Shown here: piece by piece, positions 40,908 through 49,769 of the stretch | Position numbering within the stretch: the stretch's first letter is position 1 | How the letters are laid out: every line of letters starts with the position of its first letter | NCBI RefSeq assembly: GCF_045038035.1 | Contig: NZ_CP173427.1 | Span: 434,001-498,000, forward strand | Reading direction: 5' to 3' | From: Paenibacillus_F chitinolyticus_A | Lineage (GTDB): Bacteria; Bacillota; Bacilli; Paenibacillales; NBRC-103111 | Length of the DNA stretch: 64,000 bases | The notes under the pieces: generated by a model | Told to the model about the DNA's origin: nothing | The model's input: only the letters and a program-made list of their open reading frames with translations | Databases searched by the model: none | Translations under genes and position numbers: made by a program

Positions 40908-40939
40908 AAAAAGGGAAGGAGTCGACTCCTTCCCTTTTT
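40908..40939. terminator. Bidirectional terminator, 32-bp perfect palindrome
   Basis: The 32 bases read identically on both strands, with A5 at one end and T5 at the other, so it can end transcription from yrkE and from the convergent secreted-protein operon. From 40940 to 41174 I see no gene. Confidence 0.9.
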
Positions 40940-41174
40940 ATTTGCGCCCGGCGGACGGTGCGTCCGCGCTGTGTACAGGCATGAAGCCGGTCGGTGCAAA
41001 GAGAGACCGCGGCGGCTTCACGATTTGACCGCCGTACGGATCGGCGTGCTCAAGCAGATGCCGCCGCTTCTCCACGCACAGAGGCTCCCCTGTACTGTCC
41101 GCCGCATGCTGTACGACTGATGCCGTACGCTGTCCGCTAAGCCATCGGTCGTATGCTATCGGTGCCGCGCCGCA

Positions 41175-41771
41175 CTATCTGGCGGATGCTATTTCTTCGC
41201 TGCCGAGCAGCGACCATACGGCATTGCCGTGGAGGTCCTTGGACTGACGCAGATGCGAGACGTGAATGTCCCCGTTGGCCCGCTGCCAGACGACTTTGGC
41301 TTCCGCTTTATTGTCGCGCAGAAGCAGCGCATACATAAGATCGCCGGGTTTAAGCCCGCGAGTTGCCGTGATGAAGACTTCATTGAAAGAGGAAGCTTCG
41401 TTCCGGCTTAGCTTGCTTTCGAATTCAGCCTCAATGTCGGGGCCTGCAATCAAGTTCCACTGCTCTTGCGCGAACGCGGCCGGCTGTTTGGAGTCCTGAT
41501 TTGCTTTCTCAGACGGCTTTTGATCAAGTGCCTCAACGGCCTTGTTCCAGGAGCTTTCTAATTTCGAATACACGTTGGGATCGGAAAACTCCTTATAAGG
41601 AACGGGTTTAGAGGATGCCTCCGGGACAACCGCTGCTGGATATTTTTCGATAAACGAACGTGCCGTATCGGCGGGAGTTGTTCCGGTTGTTGTATTCGCC
41701 GCGTACACAACTGTACTTGATATGACGACAGCAGCAAGTGCAGTGATTCCGGTGATCGCTTTTTTATTCAT
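41175..41771 (-). CDS. Secreted protein of unknown function
   Basis: 198 residues. The signal peptide (1-24, AITGITALAAVVISSTVVYAA) is clear. The mature protein is hydrophilic, with a FIEKYPAAV segment, a Lys/Gln-rich linker, and a C-terminal part with ITATRGLKPGDLMYALLLRDNKAEAKVVWQRANGDIHVSHLR, which could be a small beta domain. No family is recognised. It follows a second secreted-protein gene after 19 bases (GGAGGAT ribosome site), so the two form an operon. The convergent palindromic terminator ends it. Confidence 0.7.
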   Translation of the reverse strand: MNKKAITGITALAAVVISSTVVYAANTTTGTTPADTARSFIEKYPAAVVPEASSKPVPYKEFSDPNVYSKLESSWNKAVEALDQKPSEKANQDSKQPAAFAQEQWNLIAGPDIEAEFESKLSRNEASSFNEVFITATRGLKPGDLMYALLLRDNKAEAKVVWQRANGDIHVSHLRQSKDLHGNAVWSLLGSEEIASAR

Positions 41772-41790
41772 TTTATCCTCCTGTTACTTA

Positions 41791-42171
41791 TCATCTCCAA
41801 GTTGTACTGCCAGTGCGGTACTCTGAGCGCTCATCTCCAGCACGATAATAAAAATTGTGCCATGTTTTCATGAAATATTCGCCTTGAGCAGGATGTCTTT
41901 TTCGTTCAATTTCATCTTCTGCCGTTTTCTGACCAATTGTTTGGACTTGATGCTCTCCCATATAAACTCCATCATGAAATAATTGCAGACCTGCAATTAA
42001 TGATGCAGGTATACCGTCTGTGCCGGAGAAAGATCCTCCAACCATATATCCCTGCTCAGCAGTAAGAATCCTCAGATCGACATTTCCATAATAAGCATGA
42101 CCTGACGACGGATAGAACAAGCTACTTCCAATTAGAACGATAGGAATTGCGATTAATTTATTTCTATTCAT
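41791..42171 (-). CDS. Secreted protein of unknown function
   Basis: 126 residues. The signal peptide is about 1-26 (LIAIPIVLIGSSLFYPSSGHA); the mature part is about 100 residues with many aromatic residues (AYYGNVDLRILTAEQGYMVGGSFSG, FMKTWHNFYYRAGDERSEYR). I chose the second ATG (42171) because GGAGG is 6 bases upstream; the first ATG (42177) abuts it. The base composition is lower in GC than surrounding genes, hinting at transfer. It is the first gene of a two-gene operon with the following secreted protein. No family is recognised. Confidence 0.65.
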   Translation of the reverse strand: MNRNKLIAIPIVLIGSSLFYPSSGHAYYGNVDLRILTAEQGYMVGGSFSGTDGIPASLIAGLQLFHDGVYMGEHQVQTIGQKTAEDEIERKRHPAQGEYFMKTWHNFYYRAGDERSEYRTGSTTWR

Positions 42172-42210
42172 CAGCATCCTCCATTAGGTTTAAATGACAG
42201 GTTCAAAAAA

Positions 42211-42240
42211 AGTATAACTTACAATTTGTAATTTTGGCAA
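42211..42240 (-). promoter_or_regulatory. Promoter of the secreted-protein operon
   Basis: On the minus strand, TTGCCA (42240-42235), 18 bases, TATACT (42216-42211), about 40 bases before the first ATG. Confidence 0.6.
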
Positions 42241-42411
42241 ATAAAGTTAAAGTCCCAAGTGTTCTAAGTCTTGAAAACTTTTTTGGAAAAATAGTGATCC
42301 AAACTTCACTCCCTTGAGTTAAACCCTATGTAAAGACCAAACAAGAACAAGCAGCGCCAAAAAACGGAAACGCGAAAAACACATAGACCAAAGGAGTGAA
42401 CGTCCACGCAA

Positions 42412-42580
42412 ATGAAAAAAATTACTCGTTCCCGAACTGAGCTTGTCCATCCTCATGCTAACGGTAGCCGTCAATGCAGCCGCTGTTCAAACACCGACGA
42501 CTGAACGAATATGCGGCGGGCAGCTACGAGGCCCCAATGAACTTTCTTCCTTATCGGAAAGAAGCAGAAAACTACATTAA
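42412..42580 (+). pseudogene. Frameshifted small secreted-protein gene
   Basis: ATG 42412 is followed by seven A and then a frame that ends early. Removing one A from the run would give MKKLLVPELSLSILMLTVAV..., a classic signal peptide, continuing NAAAVQTPTTERICGGQLRG to a stop at 42578-42580, about 55 residues in all. The remnant is directly followed by a terminator, as for a real gene. AAAGGAG lies 15 bases before the ATG, too far for good initiation. It is either a decayed small exported peptide gene, a slippage-prone one, or a sequencing error in the A run. Confidence 0.5.
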
Positions 42581-42618
42581 AAAGGACTGCCGTTGGAGGC
42601 GGTCCTTATTTTTTTTCA
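42579..42618 (+). terminator. Terminator after the small secreted-gene remnant
   Basis: AAGGACTGCC pairs with GGCGGTCCTT around six bases, followed by a T-rich run. Confidence 0.88.
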
Positions 42619-42726
42619 CCATATAAGCATAGGGCTGCGCGCCACGGAACTGACAAAGGCGGTTAGGTTGTAGAGGCGGCGGCATGCTATAATCGAGACG
42701 GATAACGTTCAGGGAGGGCAGACCGC

Positions 42727-44547
42727 ATGGGTGTCAGGAGAATCTACCGCAACTATTTGAAAAACAACTTGTTTCTGAAAATGATCCTGATGTTTTCCCT
42801 GATCACGATCCTGACCATCATTACGCTTTCGTATTTGATGTTTTCTTTCATGTCCCAATCCATTGTGCAGCGGGAACTGGCCAACCAGAAAAAGGCGATG
42901 GAAGGCGTCAGCTCGTACGTTAACGGCAAATTCGAGTGGATGCAGTCGCTGCTCACGGACATTTACCAGAACGACGCCCTGTCGGCCAACATGTCGTATT
43001 TTCTCCAGCATCCTTATCAGGAATATGCCGAACACCGGCTGGATCAATTCTATAAAGATACGAATTTTTCGACGGATGTTCTGAAATATTTGCAGAACAA
43101 GCTGGACGCGGACCCGGATATCCAGAATCTCATGCTCTACAGCGCGGAGGAACAGTATCTCTACACGTACAATTCCAACCGGCTGAGCAAGCTGATTTCC
43201 ACGAACGCTTCGCGTTCCTACATTCCGGACATTATGGCACAGGAGACCCGCACGATAGCCCCGCCGAACGTCTGGATGCGCAAGACGCTGAACCAGTGGG
43301 ACCCCAGGTTGTATTCCATCCGCGTACCGGTTAACGATAAATATTCGCTCAAAAATATCGGGCAGCTGCTCCTTTATTTCAATTCGGACGGGATAGTCCG
43401 GGCTCTCGAAAGCTACAAGCCGGATTTGAAGGGGACGATCTTCGTGATGACCCCCGACGGGGACGTGATGTTTGATTCTTCCGGTCAATACTACGGGAAG
43501 AAGTTCCCCTACACCGACAGGATCAACAGTTTGTACGATACGGGCACGCTGCAAAACGGCATGTATTTGACGAAGCTGACGCAGAGCCGGGGCGGCTTTA
43601 TCGTCATGGGGGCCGCACCCAAGGAAGAGATCGCGGCCTCCTACCGGGGCCTGCGCAACACGATCCTGCTCGTCAGCGCGATTGCTATTCTGTTCGCGAT
43701 CCTCATTCCGTCGCTGTTCATTATGAACTTCGCGAAGCGGACGAACCGGATCATCCAGTTCACGCGGCGGGTGAAGCGGGGAGACCTGAAAGCGCGGATC
43801 CGCGATACCCGCGAAGACGAGCTCGGGCAGATTTCCAAAAGCTTTAACGATATGCTGGACGAGCTGAACAACTACATCGACCGCGTGTATAAGGCGGAGA
43901 TCAAGCAGAAGCATACCGAGCTGACCGCGCTTCAGGCCCGGATTAATCCGCATTTCCTCTATAACACGCTGGAGGTGATCCGGATGAGGGCGCTGTCCCA
44001 AGGGGCCAGCGATGTCGGCGAGATGATTTACAGCTTGTCCGTGCTGTTCAAAAGCTTCGTGCAGCAGAAGACGATCTATACGATGAAGGATGAAGTCGAG
44101 GCGTGCCGGATGTATCTGGAGCTTTTCCGTATCCGGTACAAGGACCGTTTTTCGTACGAAATCGTGTGGGAGCGGGACTTGGCGCACGTTCAGATTTTGA
44201 AAATGTCGCTGCAGCCGATCATCGAGAACTATGTCGTTCACGGAATCCGCAGCGACCGCAAGGATAACCGTCTGACGATTACGATCGGCGAAGAGGGCGG
44301 ATTCGTCCGGGTCCGGGTGCAGGATAACGGCAACGGCTTGACGGAAGAGAAGCTGGACGAGATCACGGAGAAGCTGGACCGGGAGGAAACGGAAGGCGAA
44401 TCTTTCGGTCTGAGGAGCGTTCACGAAAGGCTGAAACTGCAGTACGGGAGCGAATACGGGATTGAACTTCACAGCGAGCCGGGACAAGGTACGACGGTAA
44501 TCGTCCGGTATCCCGGCGCAGAGGGACAGGAGGCGGCCCATGTATAG
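42727..44547 (+). CDS. YesM-type sensor histidine kinase
   Basis: 606 residues. Two membrane spans (~18-42 and ~300-325) enclose a ~255-residue extracellular sensor. A HAMP segment follows (NRIIQFTRRVKRGDLKARI...DELGQISKSFNDMLDEL), then the His_kinase domain with the phospho-acceptor H409 in INPHFLYNTLEVI and a HATPase domain with PIIENYVVHGI and QDNGNGL. This kinase type senses carbohydrates and pairs with AraC-type regulators in Paenibacillus. The next gene overlaps by 8 bases and encodes that regulator. The solute-binding protein gene lies downstream, so the pair probably controls the mannoside locus. GGGAGGG precedes the start. Confidence 0.93.
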   Translation: MGVRRIYRNYLKNNLFLKMILMFSLITILTIITLSYLMFSFMSQSIVQRELANQKKAMEGVSSYVNGKFEWMQSLLTDIYQNDALSANMSYFLQHPYQEYAEHRLDQFYKDTNFSTDVLKYLQNKLDADPDIQNLMLYSAEEQYLYTYNSNRLSKLISTNASRSYIPDIMAQETRTIAPPNVWMRKTLNQWDPRLYSIRVPVNDKYSLKNIGQLLLYFNSDGIVRALESYKPDLKGTIFVMTPDGDVMFDSSGQYYGKKFPYTDRINSLYDTGTLQNGMYLTKLTQSRGGFIVMGAAPKEEIAASYRGLRNTILLVSAIAILFAILIPSLFIMNFAKRTNRIIQFTRRVKRGDLKARIRDTREDELGQISKSFNDMLDELNNYIDRVYKAEIKQKHTELTALQARINPHFLYNTLEVIRMRALSQGASDVGEMIYSLSVLFKSFVQQKTIYTMKDEVEACRMYLELFRIRYKDRFSYEIVWERDLAHVQILKMSLQPIIENYVVHGIRSDRKDNRLTITIGEEGGFVRVRVQDNGNGLTEEKLDEITEKLDREETEGESFGLRSVHERLKLQYGSEYGIELHSEPGQGTTVIVRYPGAEGQEAAHV

Positions 44548-46060
44548 AGTATTTCTGGTGGATGACGAGCCGTTCATTATCGAAGGGCTTTACGATATTA
44601 TAGACTGGTCCTCGTTCGGGCTCGAAATTGTGGGCCAGGCCGAGAACGGTCGGGAGGCGCTGGAGGCGCTGAAGAAGACACCGGTGGATCTTCTGATCAC
44701 GGACATTTCGATGCCGGTTATGAACGGGCTCGATCTGATCCGCGGGGCGCGGGAGTTTCATCCCGACCTGAAGGTAGTGGTCCTCAGCGGGTTTAACGAT
44801 TTTGTGTATCTGAAAGAATGCATCCGGCTCGGCATCGAAAATTATTTGCTGAAGCCGATTAATCTGGATGAGCTGAAAGCGACGCTGGACAATACGGTGG
44901 AGAAGCTGAACGCTTCAAAATCCGAACGCTTGTTCAACGAATACGGCGTGCAGATTTTGAAGGACAATATGATGCACCGCTGGCTGACGGGGCAGATCGC
45001 GTCCGGCGAGTACAGGGAGCGGGCCGATCTGCTCGGCATCGAGATGGACAAGCCGTACATGGCCGCCGCGGTTATGCGGCTCGAAGAGAACTTCGTCCAG
45101 GTGTTCGAGTTGATTTCGCGGCAGATGAAATACAACGAGTCGATCATCCCGTTCCGGGATGTGGACGGAGACCTCGTGATTCTTTTCGTGATGGACGATC
45201 CCGAAGAAGGCAAGCGCGAGATGATCGGCACAATTGAAGAACTGCTGGACCGGCTCACGACGTACCAGCCCATCCGCACCTCCATCGGAAGCGTGCAGCC
45301 GCTCCCCGATCAGGCGCCGCTCGGCTACCGGCACGCGAAGAAGGCGCAGGAATATTTCCTGCTCTACCCGGAGCACGGCCTCATCGACTACAGCGACCTG
45401 CCTTCGGGCAAGGATGCGGGGAAAGCGAAGTTTCCGATTGACTGGAGCGAGTATACGAAGCTGATCATGGCTAAAGACCGGGAGAAGCTGCTTCTGCGCA
45501 TCGAAGAGGATTTCGAAGAGATGCAGACGCTGGAGGGTGTCACCCCCGGGGACATTCAGGATATCGCCATGGAAGTCATTATTCTTTTCAAAATGGCGCT
45601 GAAAGAGATCAAGCACGTGGAGGAAACCGAGCTGTACAAGGAAGGTTTCGAGAAAGTGCGGCAGGCGGGCACCCTGCGCGAGCTGATCCAGGCCGTCCAG
45701 GACGTGGCGGGGCTTACGGTCGATTCGCTGGTCCGGGATATCAAGAGCCCGGTTGTCCAGCAGGTGCTCAATTACATCCACGAATCGTATGCCGAAGAGC
45801 TCTCGCTGAAAGCGCTGGGCGCGCTGTACAATATTCATCCCGTCTATCTGGGCCAGCTGTTCCACAGGGAGACCGGCGAGACCTTTACGGAATACATCAA
45901 CAAATACCGGATCGAGAAGGCGAAGGAACAGCTGAAAACGACGCATCTGAAAGTACACGAAATCGCCCGGAATGTGGGCTACTGGGAAACGGGTTACTTT
46001 TACAAACAATTTAAGAAATATGTGGGAATCTCACCTACCGATTTCAAGGGACTGCTCTAG
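44540..46060 (+). CDS. YesN-type response regulator with AraC DNA-binding domain
   Basis: 506 residues. The receiver domain (1-120) carries D55 in LLITDISMPVMNG and the conserved lysine in NYLLKPINLDEL. A long middle region (~130-390) of unknown function is usual for this family. The C-terminal AraC pair of helix-turn-helices (~400-506) includes LSLKALGALYNIHPVYLGQLFHRETGETFTEYINKYRIEKAKEQLK and VGYWETGYFYKQFKKYVGISPTDFK. The start codon overlaps the kinase stop region, so the two are translationally coupled. The likely target is the ABC transporter promoter 245 bases downstream. Confidence 0.93.
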   Translation: MYRVFLVDDEPFIIEGLYDIIDWSSFGLEIVGQAENGREALEALKKTPVDLLITDISMPVMNGLDLIRGAREFHPDLKVVVLSGFNDFVYLKECIRLGIENYLLKPINLDELKATLDNTVEKLNASKSERLFNEYGVQILKDNMMHRWLTGQIASGEYRERADLLGIEMDKPYMAAAVMRLEENFVQVFELISRQMKYNESIIPFRDVDGDLVILFVMDDPEEGKREMIGTIEELLDRLTTYQPIRTSIGSVQPLPDQAPLGYRHAKKAQEYFLLYPEHGLIDYSDLPSGKDAGKAKFPIDWSEYTKLIMAKDREKLLLRIEEDFEEMQTLEGVTPGDIQDIAMEVIILFKMALKEIKHVEETELYKEGFEKVRQAGTLRELIQAVQDVAGLTVDSLVRDIKSPVVQQVLNYIHESYAEELSLKALGALYNIHPVYLGQLFHRETGETFTEYINKYRIEKAKEQLKTTHLKVHEIARNVGYWETGYFYKQFKKYVGISPTDFKGLL

Positions 46061-46124
46061 CGGATGGCCGCGGGCGGTCTCTTTTCTTTATTTTAGACAC
46101 GATAACTTTAATTTCTCTTCTATT

Positions 46125-46138
46125 TGAAACTGCTTTCA
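46125..46138. promoter_or_regulatory. Candidate CcpA cre site before the solute-binding protein gene
   Basis: TGAAACTGCTTTCA matches the cre consensus TGWAANCGNTNWCA at all but one fixed position and is nearly palindromic. It fits catabolite repression of a sugar-uptake operon. Confidence 0.55.
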
Positions 46139-46305
46139 TCACGTACAGTAAAGATAGTCCTCGAAGCAAGCGGACAGCGGCCTAAAGCCCTGTGCATAGG
46201 GCATTTCCCGGTTCCGCACAATGAATAGAGCAGAAGATCGCGTAGAAAAGCCGTCTGCCCTGTTCGTGCAGAGATGGCGGATTTATTAAAGGGGAGGATA
46301 CACAC

Positions 46306-47775
46306 ATGAACAGAAGCAAGAAAAGTCTGTCTGTCGTACTAGCCATGCTGCTTACGTTTACTCTGGTGCTCAGCGCCTGCGGCGGCAAAGACAGCAAACA
46401 AGGCGAGGGAACGGCGGATAAGCCGGTAGAACTGATCTGGTACACGATCGGGACTCCGCAGAAAGACACGGACCGCGTCATGGAAGAAGTCAGCAAGTAC
46501 ACGAAAGAGAAAATCGGCGTTACCGTCAAAATGAGACAAATCGATTTCGGCGACTACTCCCAGAAGATGCAGGTTATGGCCGCTTCCGGTGAGCCGATCG
46601 ATATCATGTTCACTTCTTCGTGGGCATTCGATTATGTCCAGAATGCAAGAAAAGGCGCATTCCTGGCGATCGACGACCTCTTGAATAAACAAGGCAAAGG
46701 CATTAAAGACGCTCTCGACCCGGCGTTCCTCGAAGGCTCCAAAGTAGACGGACACAACTACGGTATTCCGGCTAACAAAGAGCTTCCGGCACAGGAAGTA
46801 TGGCGCTTCAACAAGAAGCTGCTCGACAAGTACAACCTGGATATCACCAACGTGAACACGCTGGAAAGCCTGGAGCCGCTGCTCAAAACGATCAAGGAAA
46901 AAGAACCGAACGTATTCCCGCTGGCGGCGGACAAAAACTTCGGTCTGTACGTTCCTTACGACTACGTCATCGAAAAAATGCCGATGGCCGTCAAGCTCGA
47001 CAGCACGGACCTGAAAGTCGTTAACGTTTTTGATACACCTGAAATGAAACAGGCGCTTCAAACGATGAACAAGTACTATAAAGCCGGCTACATCCCGACC
47101 GAAGCGGCTACACTCAACTCGCTGAGCGACGTTCAAGCAACGGGCAAATGGTTCGCGGACAAAGCGACCAACCAGCCTTTCGCCGACAACCAATGGTCCG
47201 CAAGCTACGGCTACCCGGTTGTATCGACTCCGGCCGGCCCGTCCACTATCTTCAACTGGTCCGTAATGGGCTCCATGCAGGCGATCTCCGCCAACTCCAA
47301 GTATCCGGAGAAAGCGATGGAATTCCTGAACCTGCTGAATACCGATCCGAAGCTCCGCAACATGGTGGATTCCGGTATCGAAGGCGTGCACTACAAGAAA
47401 ATCGGCGACAACGTGATGGAAAACCTTCCGGATGCGAAGAACTACGACATGCCGACATTCTCGCTCGGCAGCGTTATTATCACGTACCTGAACAAAGAAG
47501 ACCCTGCCAACAAGTGGGACGAGTTCAAGAAGTTCAACGATGCGGGCAAACCGGCTCCGCTGCTCGGCTTTAACTTCGACACATCGAAAGTCACAACTGA
47601 AATCGCCGCCGTACAGAACGTGAAGGAAGCCTTCTGGACTTCACTGATGACCGGTACGGTAGATCCGAATCAATACCTGCCGCAAGCTAACGAGAAAATG
47701 AAAGCTGCGGGTCTGGATAAAATCATGGCGGAAGCCCAGCGTCAAATCGACGAGTGGAAAGCTTCCAAGAAGTAA
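46306..47775 (+). CDS. Carbohydrate ABC transporter solute-binding lipoprotein (LplA/YtcQ type)
   Basis: 489 residues. The lipobox LVLSAC ends at C25. The mature protein is a two-lobed family 1-type binding protein (LIWYTIGTPQKDTDRVMEEVSKYTKEKIGV at the N-terminus) and ends with a DUF3502-like region (KEAFWTSLMTGTVDPNQYLPQANEKMKAAGLDKIMAEAQRQIDEW). It binds an oligosaccharide outside the membrane and delivers it to the two permeases encoded next. GGGGAGGA precedes the ATG. A cre-like site lies ~170 bases upstream, and the YesN-type regulator gene is immediately upstream. With GH125 and GH38 downstream, the ligand is probably an alpha-mannoside, an inference from context. Confidence 0.92.
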   Translation: MNRSKKSLSVVLAMLLTFTLVLSACGGKDSKQGEGTADKPVELIWYTIGTPQKDTDRVMEEVSKYTKEKIGVTVKMRQIDFGDYSQKMQVMAASGEPIDIMFTSSWAFDYVQNARKGAFLAIDDLLNKQGKGIKDALDPAFLEGSKVDGHNYGIPANKELPAQEVWRFNKKLLDKYNLDITNVNTLESLEPLLKTIKEKEPNVFPLAADKNFGLYVPYDYVIEKMPMAVKLDSTDLKVVNVFDTPEMKQALQTMNKYYKAGYIPTEAATLNSLSDVQATGKWFADKATNQPFADNQWSASYGYPVVSTPAGPSTIFNWSVMGSMQAISANSKYPEKAMEFLNLLNTDPKLRNMVDSGIEGVHYKKIGDNVMENLPDAKNYDMPTFSLGSVIITYLNKEDPANKWDEFKKFNDAGKPAPLLGFNFDTSKVTTEIAAVQNVKEAFWTSLMTGTVDPNQYLPQANEKMKAAGLDKIMAEAQRQIDEWKASKK

Positions 47776-47787
47776 GAGAATCAGAAT

Positions 47788-47828
47788 CGGATTAGGCGAA
47801 TGTTTCCCGCATTCGCCTGATTTTTTAT
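47788..47828 (+). terminator. Intra-operon terminator between binding protein and permeases
   Basis: AGGCGAATG pairs with CATTCGCCT around seven bases, then T6. Partial read-through here would give more binding protein than permease. Confidence 0.85.
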
Positions 47829-47879
47829 GCTCGCGAGCGTTACCGGCTTCGAATTATTTCTCAAAAGGGGTGATAGGGT

Positions 47880-48818
47880 GTGACAAGGATTACGAATTTC
47901 TTCAAAGACATCAACAAAAACAAAGCACTCCTTCTCATGGTACTGCCAGGCACGATCTGGTTCCTGTTCTTCTCCTATCTGCCGATGGCAGGTATGGTCA
48001 TTGCGTTCAAACAATACCGGTACAGCCGGGACGGCTTCTGGGCCAGCATAGTCGAAAGCAAGTGGGTCGGCCTGCAAAACTTCAAGTTCCTGTTCAGCAC
48101 GAACGACGCTTACATCATTACGCGCAATACCCTGCTTTATAACACCGTGTTTATTATCGTCGGCCTGGTCCTTTCGGTCCTGCTGGCTATCGTACTATCC
48201 GAAATCGTAAATAAACGGCTCGCCAAAATATATCAGACCGGCATGTTTCTCCCGTACTTTCTGTCCTGGGTCATCGTCGGCTATTTCGTATTCAGCTTCC
48301 TCAGCTTCGACAAAGGTCTCGTGAATAAAGTCGGCGCCATGTTCGGCGTAGATCCTATCCAGTGGTACAACAACCCGACATACTGGCCGCTGATCATCAT
48401 CCTGGTGTTCCTGTGGAAGTCCGTCGGCTACAACAGCGTCGTTTACCTGGCCGCCATTATGGGGATCGACAAATCCCTGTACGAAGCGGCCATGATCGAC
48501 GGCGCAAGCAAGTGGCAGCAGATCCGCAACATTACGATCCCGATGCTGAAGCCGCTCATGACGATTCTGACGCTGCTGGCGATCGGCCGCATTTTCTATG
48601 CCGACTTCGGTCTCTTCTATCAGGTTCCGAGAGATTCCGGCACGCTCTACTCCGTGACGAACGTTATCGACACGTATGTATACCGCGGCCTCAAAACGAC
48701 CGGTGAAATCGGCATGAGCACCGCCGCAGGTCTTTACCAGTCCCTGGTCGGATTTATTCTCGTCATTACCTCGAACTACATCGTACGCAAATTCAACAAA
48801 GAGAATGCCTTGTTCTAA
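47880..48818 (+). CDS. Carbohydrate ABC transporter permease (LplB/YteP type)
   Basis: 312 residues with six membrane segments. The cytoplasmic coupling helix for the ATPase is the EAA motif EAAMIDGASKWQQIRNITIPMLKP. I chose GTG 47880, with AAAAGGGGTGAT upstream; the protein begins TRITNFFKDINKNKALLLMVLPG. No ATPase gene is present in the locus, as usual for this transporter class, which shares an MsmX-type ATPase encoded elsewhere. It pairs with the following permease as a heterodimer. Confidence 0.92.
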   Translation: MTRITNFFKDINKNKALLLMVLPGTIWFLFFSYLPMAGMVIAFKQYRYSRDGFWASIVESKWVGLQNFKFLFSTNDAYIITRNTLLYNTVFIIVGLVLSVLLAIVLSEIVNKRLAKIYQTGMFLPYFLSWVIVGYFVFSFLSFDKGLVNKVGAMFGVDPIQWYNNPTYWPLIIILVFLWKSVGYNSVVYLAAIMGIDKSLYEAAMIDGASKWQQIRNITIPMLKPLMTILTLLAIGRIFYADFGLFYQVPRDSGTLYSVTNVIDTYVYRGLKTTGEIGMSTAAGLYQSLVGFILVITSNYIVRKFNKENALF

Positions 48819-48848
48819 GAGATCAGCATGTGAAAGGGGGAATTGGCT

Positions 48849-49769
48849 GTGCAAGCCCAAACGAGAAAAAAAAGCCGCGATTTTCATCAGCTCCCGACCG
48901 TCTGGAACGTTGTCTTTAACCTGATTGCAGCCTTGTTCGCTTTTGCCTGCGTCTTTCCGTTCCTGTTCGTTACGATCATCTCCTTCACGGATGAAACGAC
49001 ACTGGCCGCCAACGGCTATCAGCTTATCCCGGAAAAATGGAGCCTGGAGGCTTACCGCTATTTGTTCAAAGCGGGCGATCAGCTTCTCCGCTCGTACGGC
49101 GTCACGATTCTCGTCACGATTGTCGGGACCGTTATCTCCGTCATCATGACGGCGCTGTTCGCTTATGCCATTTCGCGTAAAACGTTCAAATACCGCAATT
49201 TCTTCGGATTTTTCGCTTTCTTCACGATGCTGTTCAACGGCGGTATGGTACCGACGTATATCGTCGTAACCCAGCTGCTCGGCATGAAAGATTCGCTCTG
49301 GGCGCTCATTCTGCCCTTGGCGGGGAACGCCTTCTACATCATGATTATGCGGACGTTCTTCAGCACCTCGGTGCCGGACGCGATTGTCGAGTCCGGTAAA
49401 ATCGACGGCGCGGGCGAATTCCAGATCTTCTACAAGCTCGTCATGCCGCTGGCTCTGCCCGGTATGGCGACGATCGGCCTGTTCAGTACGCTGGGCTACT
49501 GGAACGACTGGTTCAACGCGCTTCTGTACATCGACGATCCGAAGCTGGTTCCGCTCCAGTCGATGCTGATGCGGATCGAGAACAGCATGCAGTTTCTGCT
49601 GCAGAACACGAACAACCCGTCGCTCGGGATGGGCGTGCTGCAGTCGCTGCCGCAGGATACGTCGCGGATGGCGATGGTCGTCTTGGCGACCGGACCGATC
49701 ATTCTCGCGTATCCGTTCTTCCAGCGTTACTTCATTCAAGGCCTGACGATCGGCGCCGTAAAAGAATAG
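48849..49769 (+). CDS. Carbohydrate ABC transporter permease (LplC/YtcP type)
   Basis: 306 residues with six membrane segments and the EAA-like motif DAIVESGKIDGAGEFQIFYKLVMPLALP. The N-terminus TRKKSRDFHQLPTVWNVVFNLIAALFAFACVFPFLFV and the C-terminus QRYFIQGLTIGAVKE are typical of the YtcP group. I prefer GTG 48849 because AAAGGGGG is 8 bases away; TTG 48843 is too close. It is coupled to the preceding permease gene (30-base gap). A 310-base GC-rich gap with small hairpins (e.g. 49787-49817) but no gene follows. Confidence 0.9.
   Translation: MQAQTRKKSRDFHQLPTVWNVVFNLIAALFAFACVFPFLFVTIISFTDETTLAANGYQLIPEKWSLEAYRYLFKAGDQLLRSYGVTILVTIVGTVISVIMTALFAYAISRKTFKYRNFFGFFAFFTMLFNGGMVPTYIVVTQLLGMKDSLWALILPLAGNAFYIMIMRTFFSTSVPDAIVESGKIDGAGEFQIFYKLVMPLALPGMATIGLFSTLGYWNDWFNALLYIDDPKLVPLQSMLMRIENSMQFLLQNTNNPSLGMGVLQSLPQDTSRMAMVVLATGPIILAYPFFQRYFIQGLTIGAVKE

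Noticed and set aside
40796..41338. Several 60-90 codon frames after yrkE
   Set aside because: They run through hairpins and the palindromic terminator and have shadow-type composition.
42709..44577. 622-codon minus-strand frame opposite the YesM-type kinase
   Set aside because: No domain, composition typical of a reverse-complement shadow, and the plus strand has intact kinase motifs.
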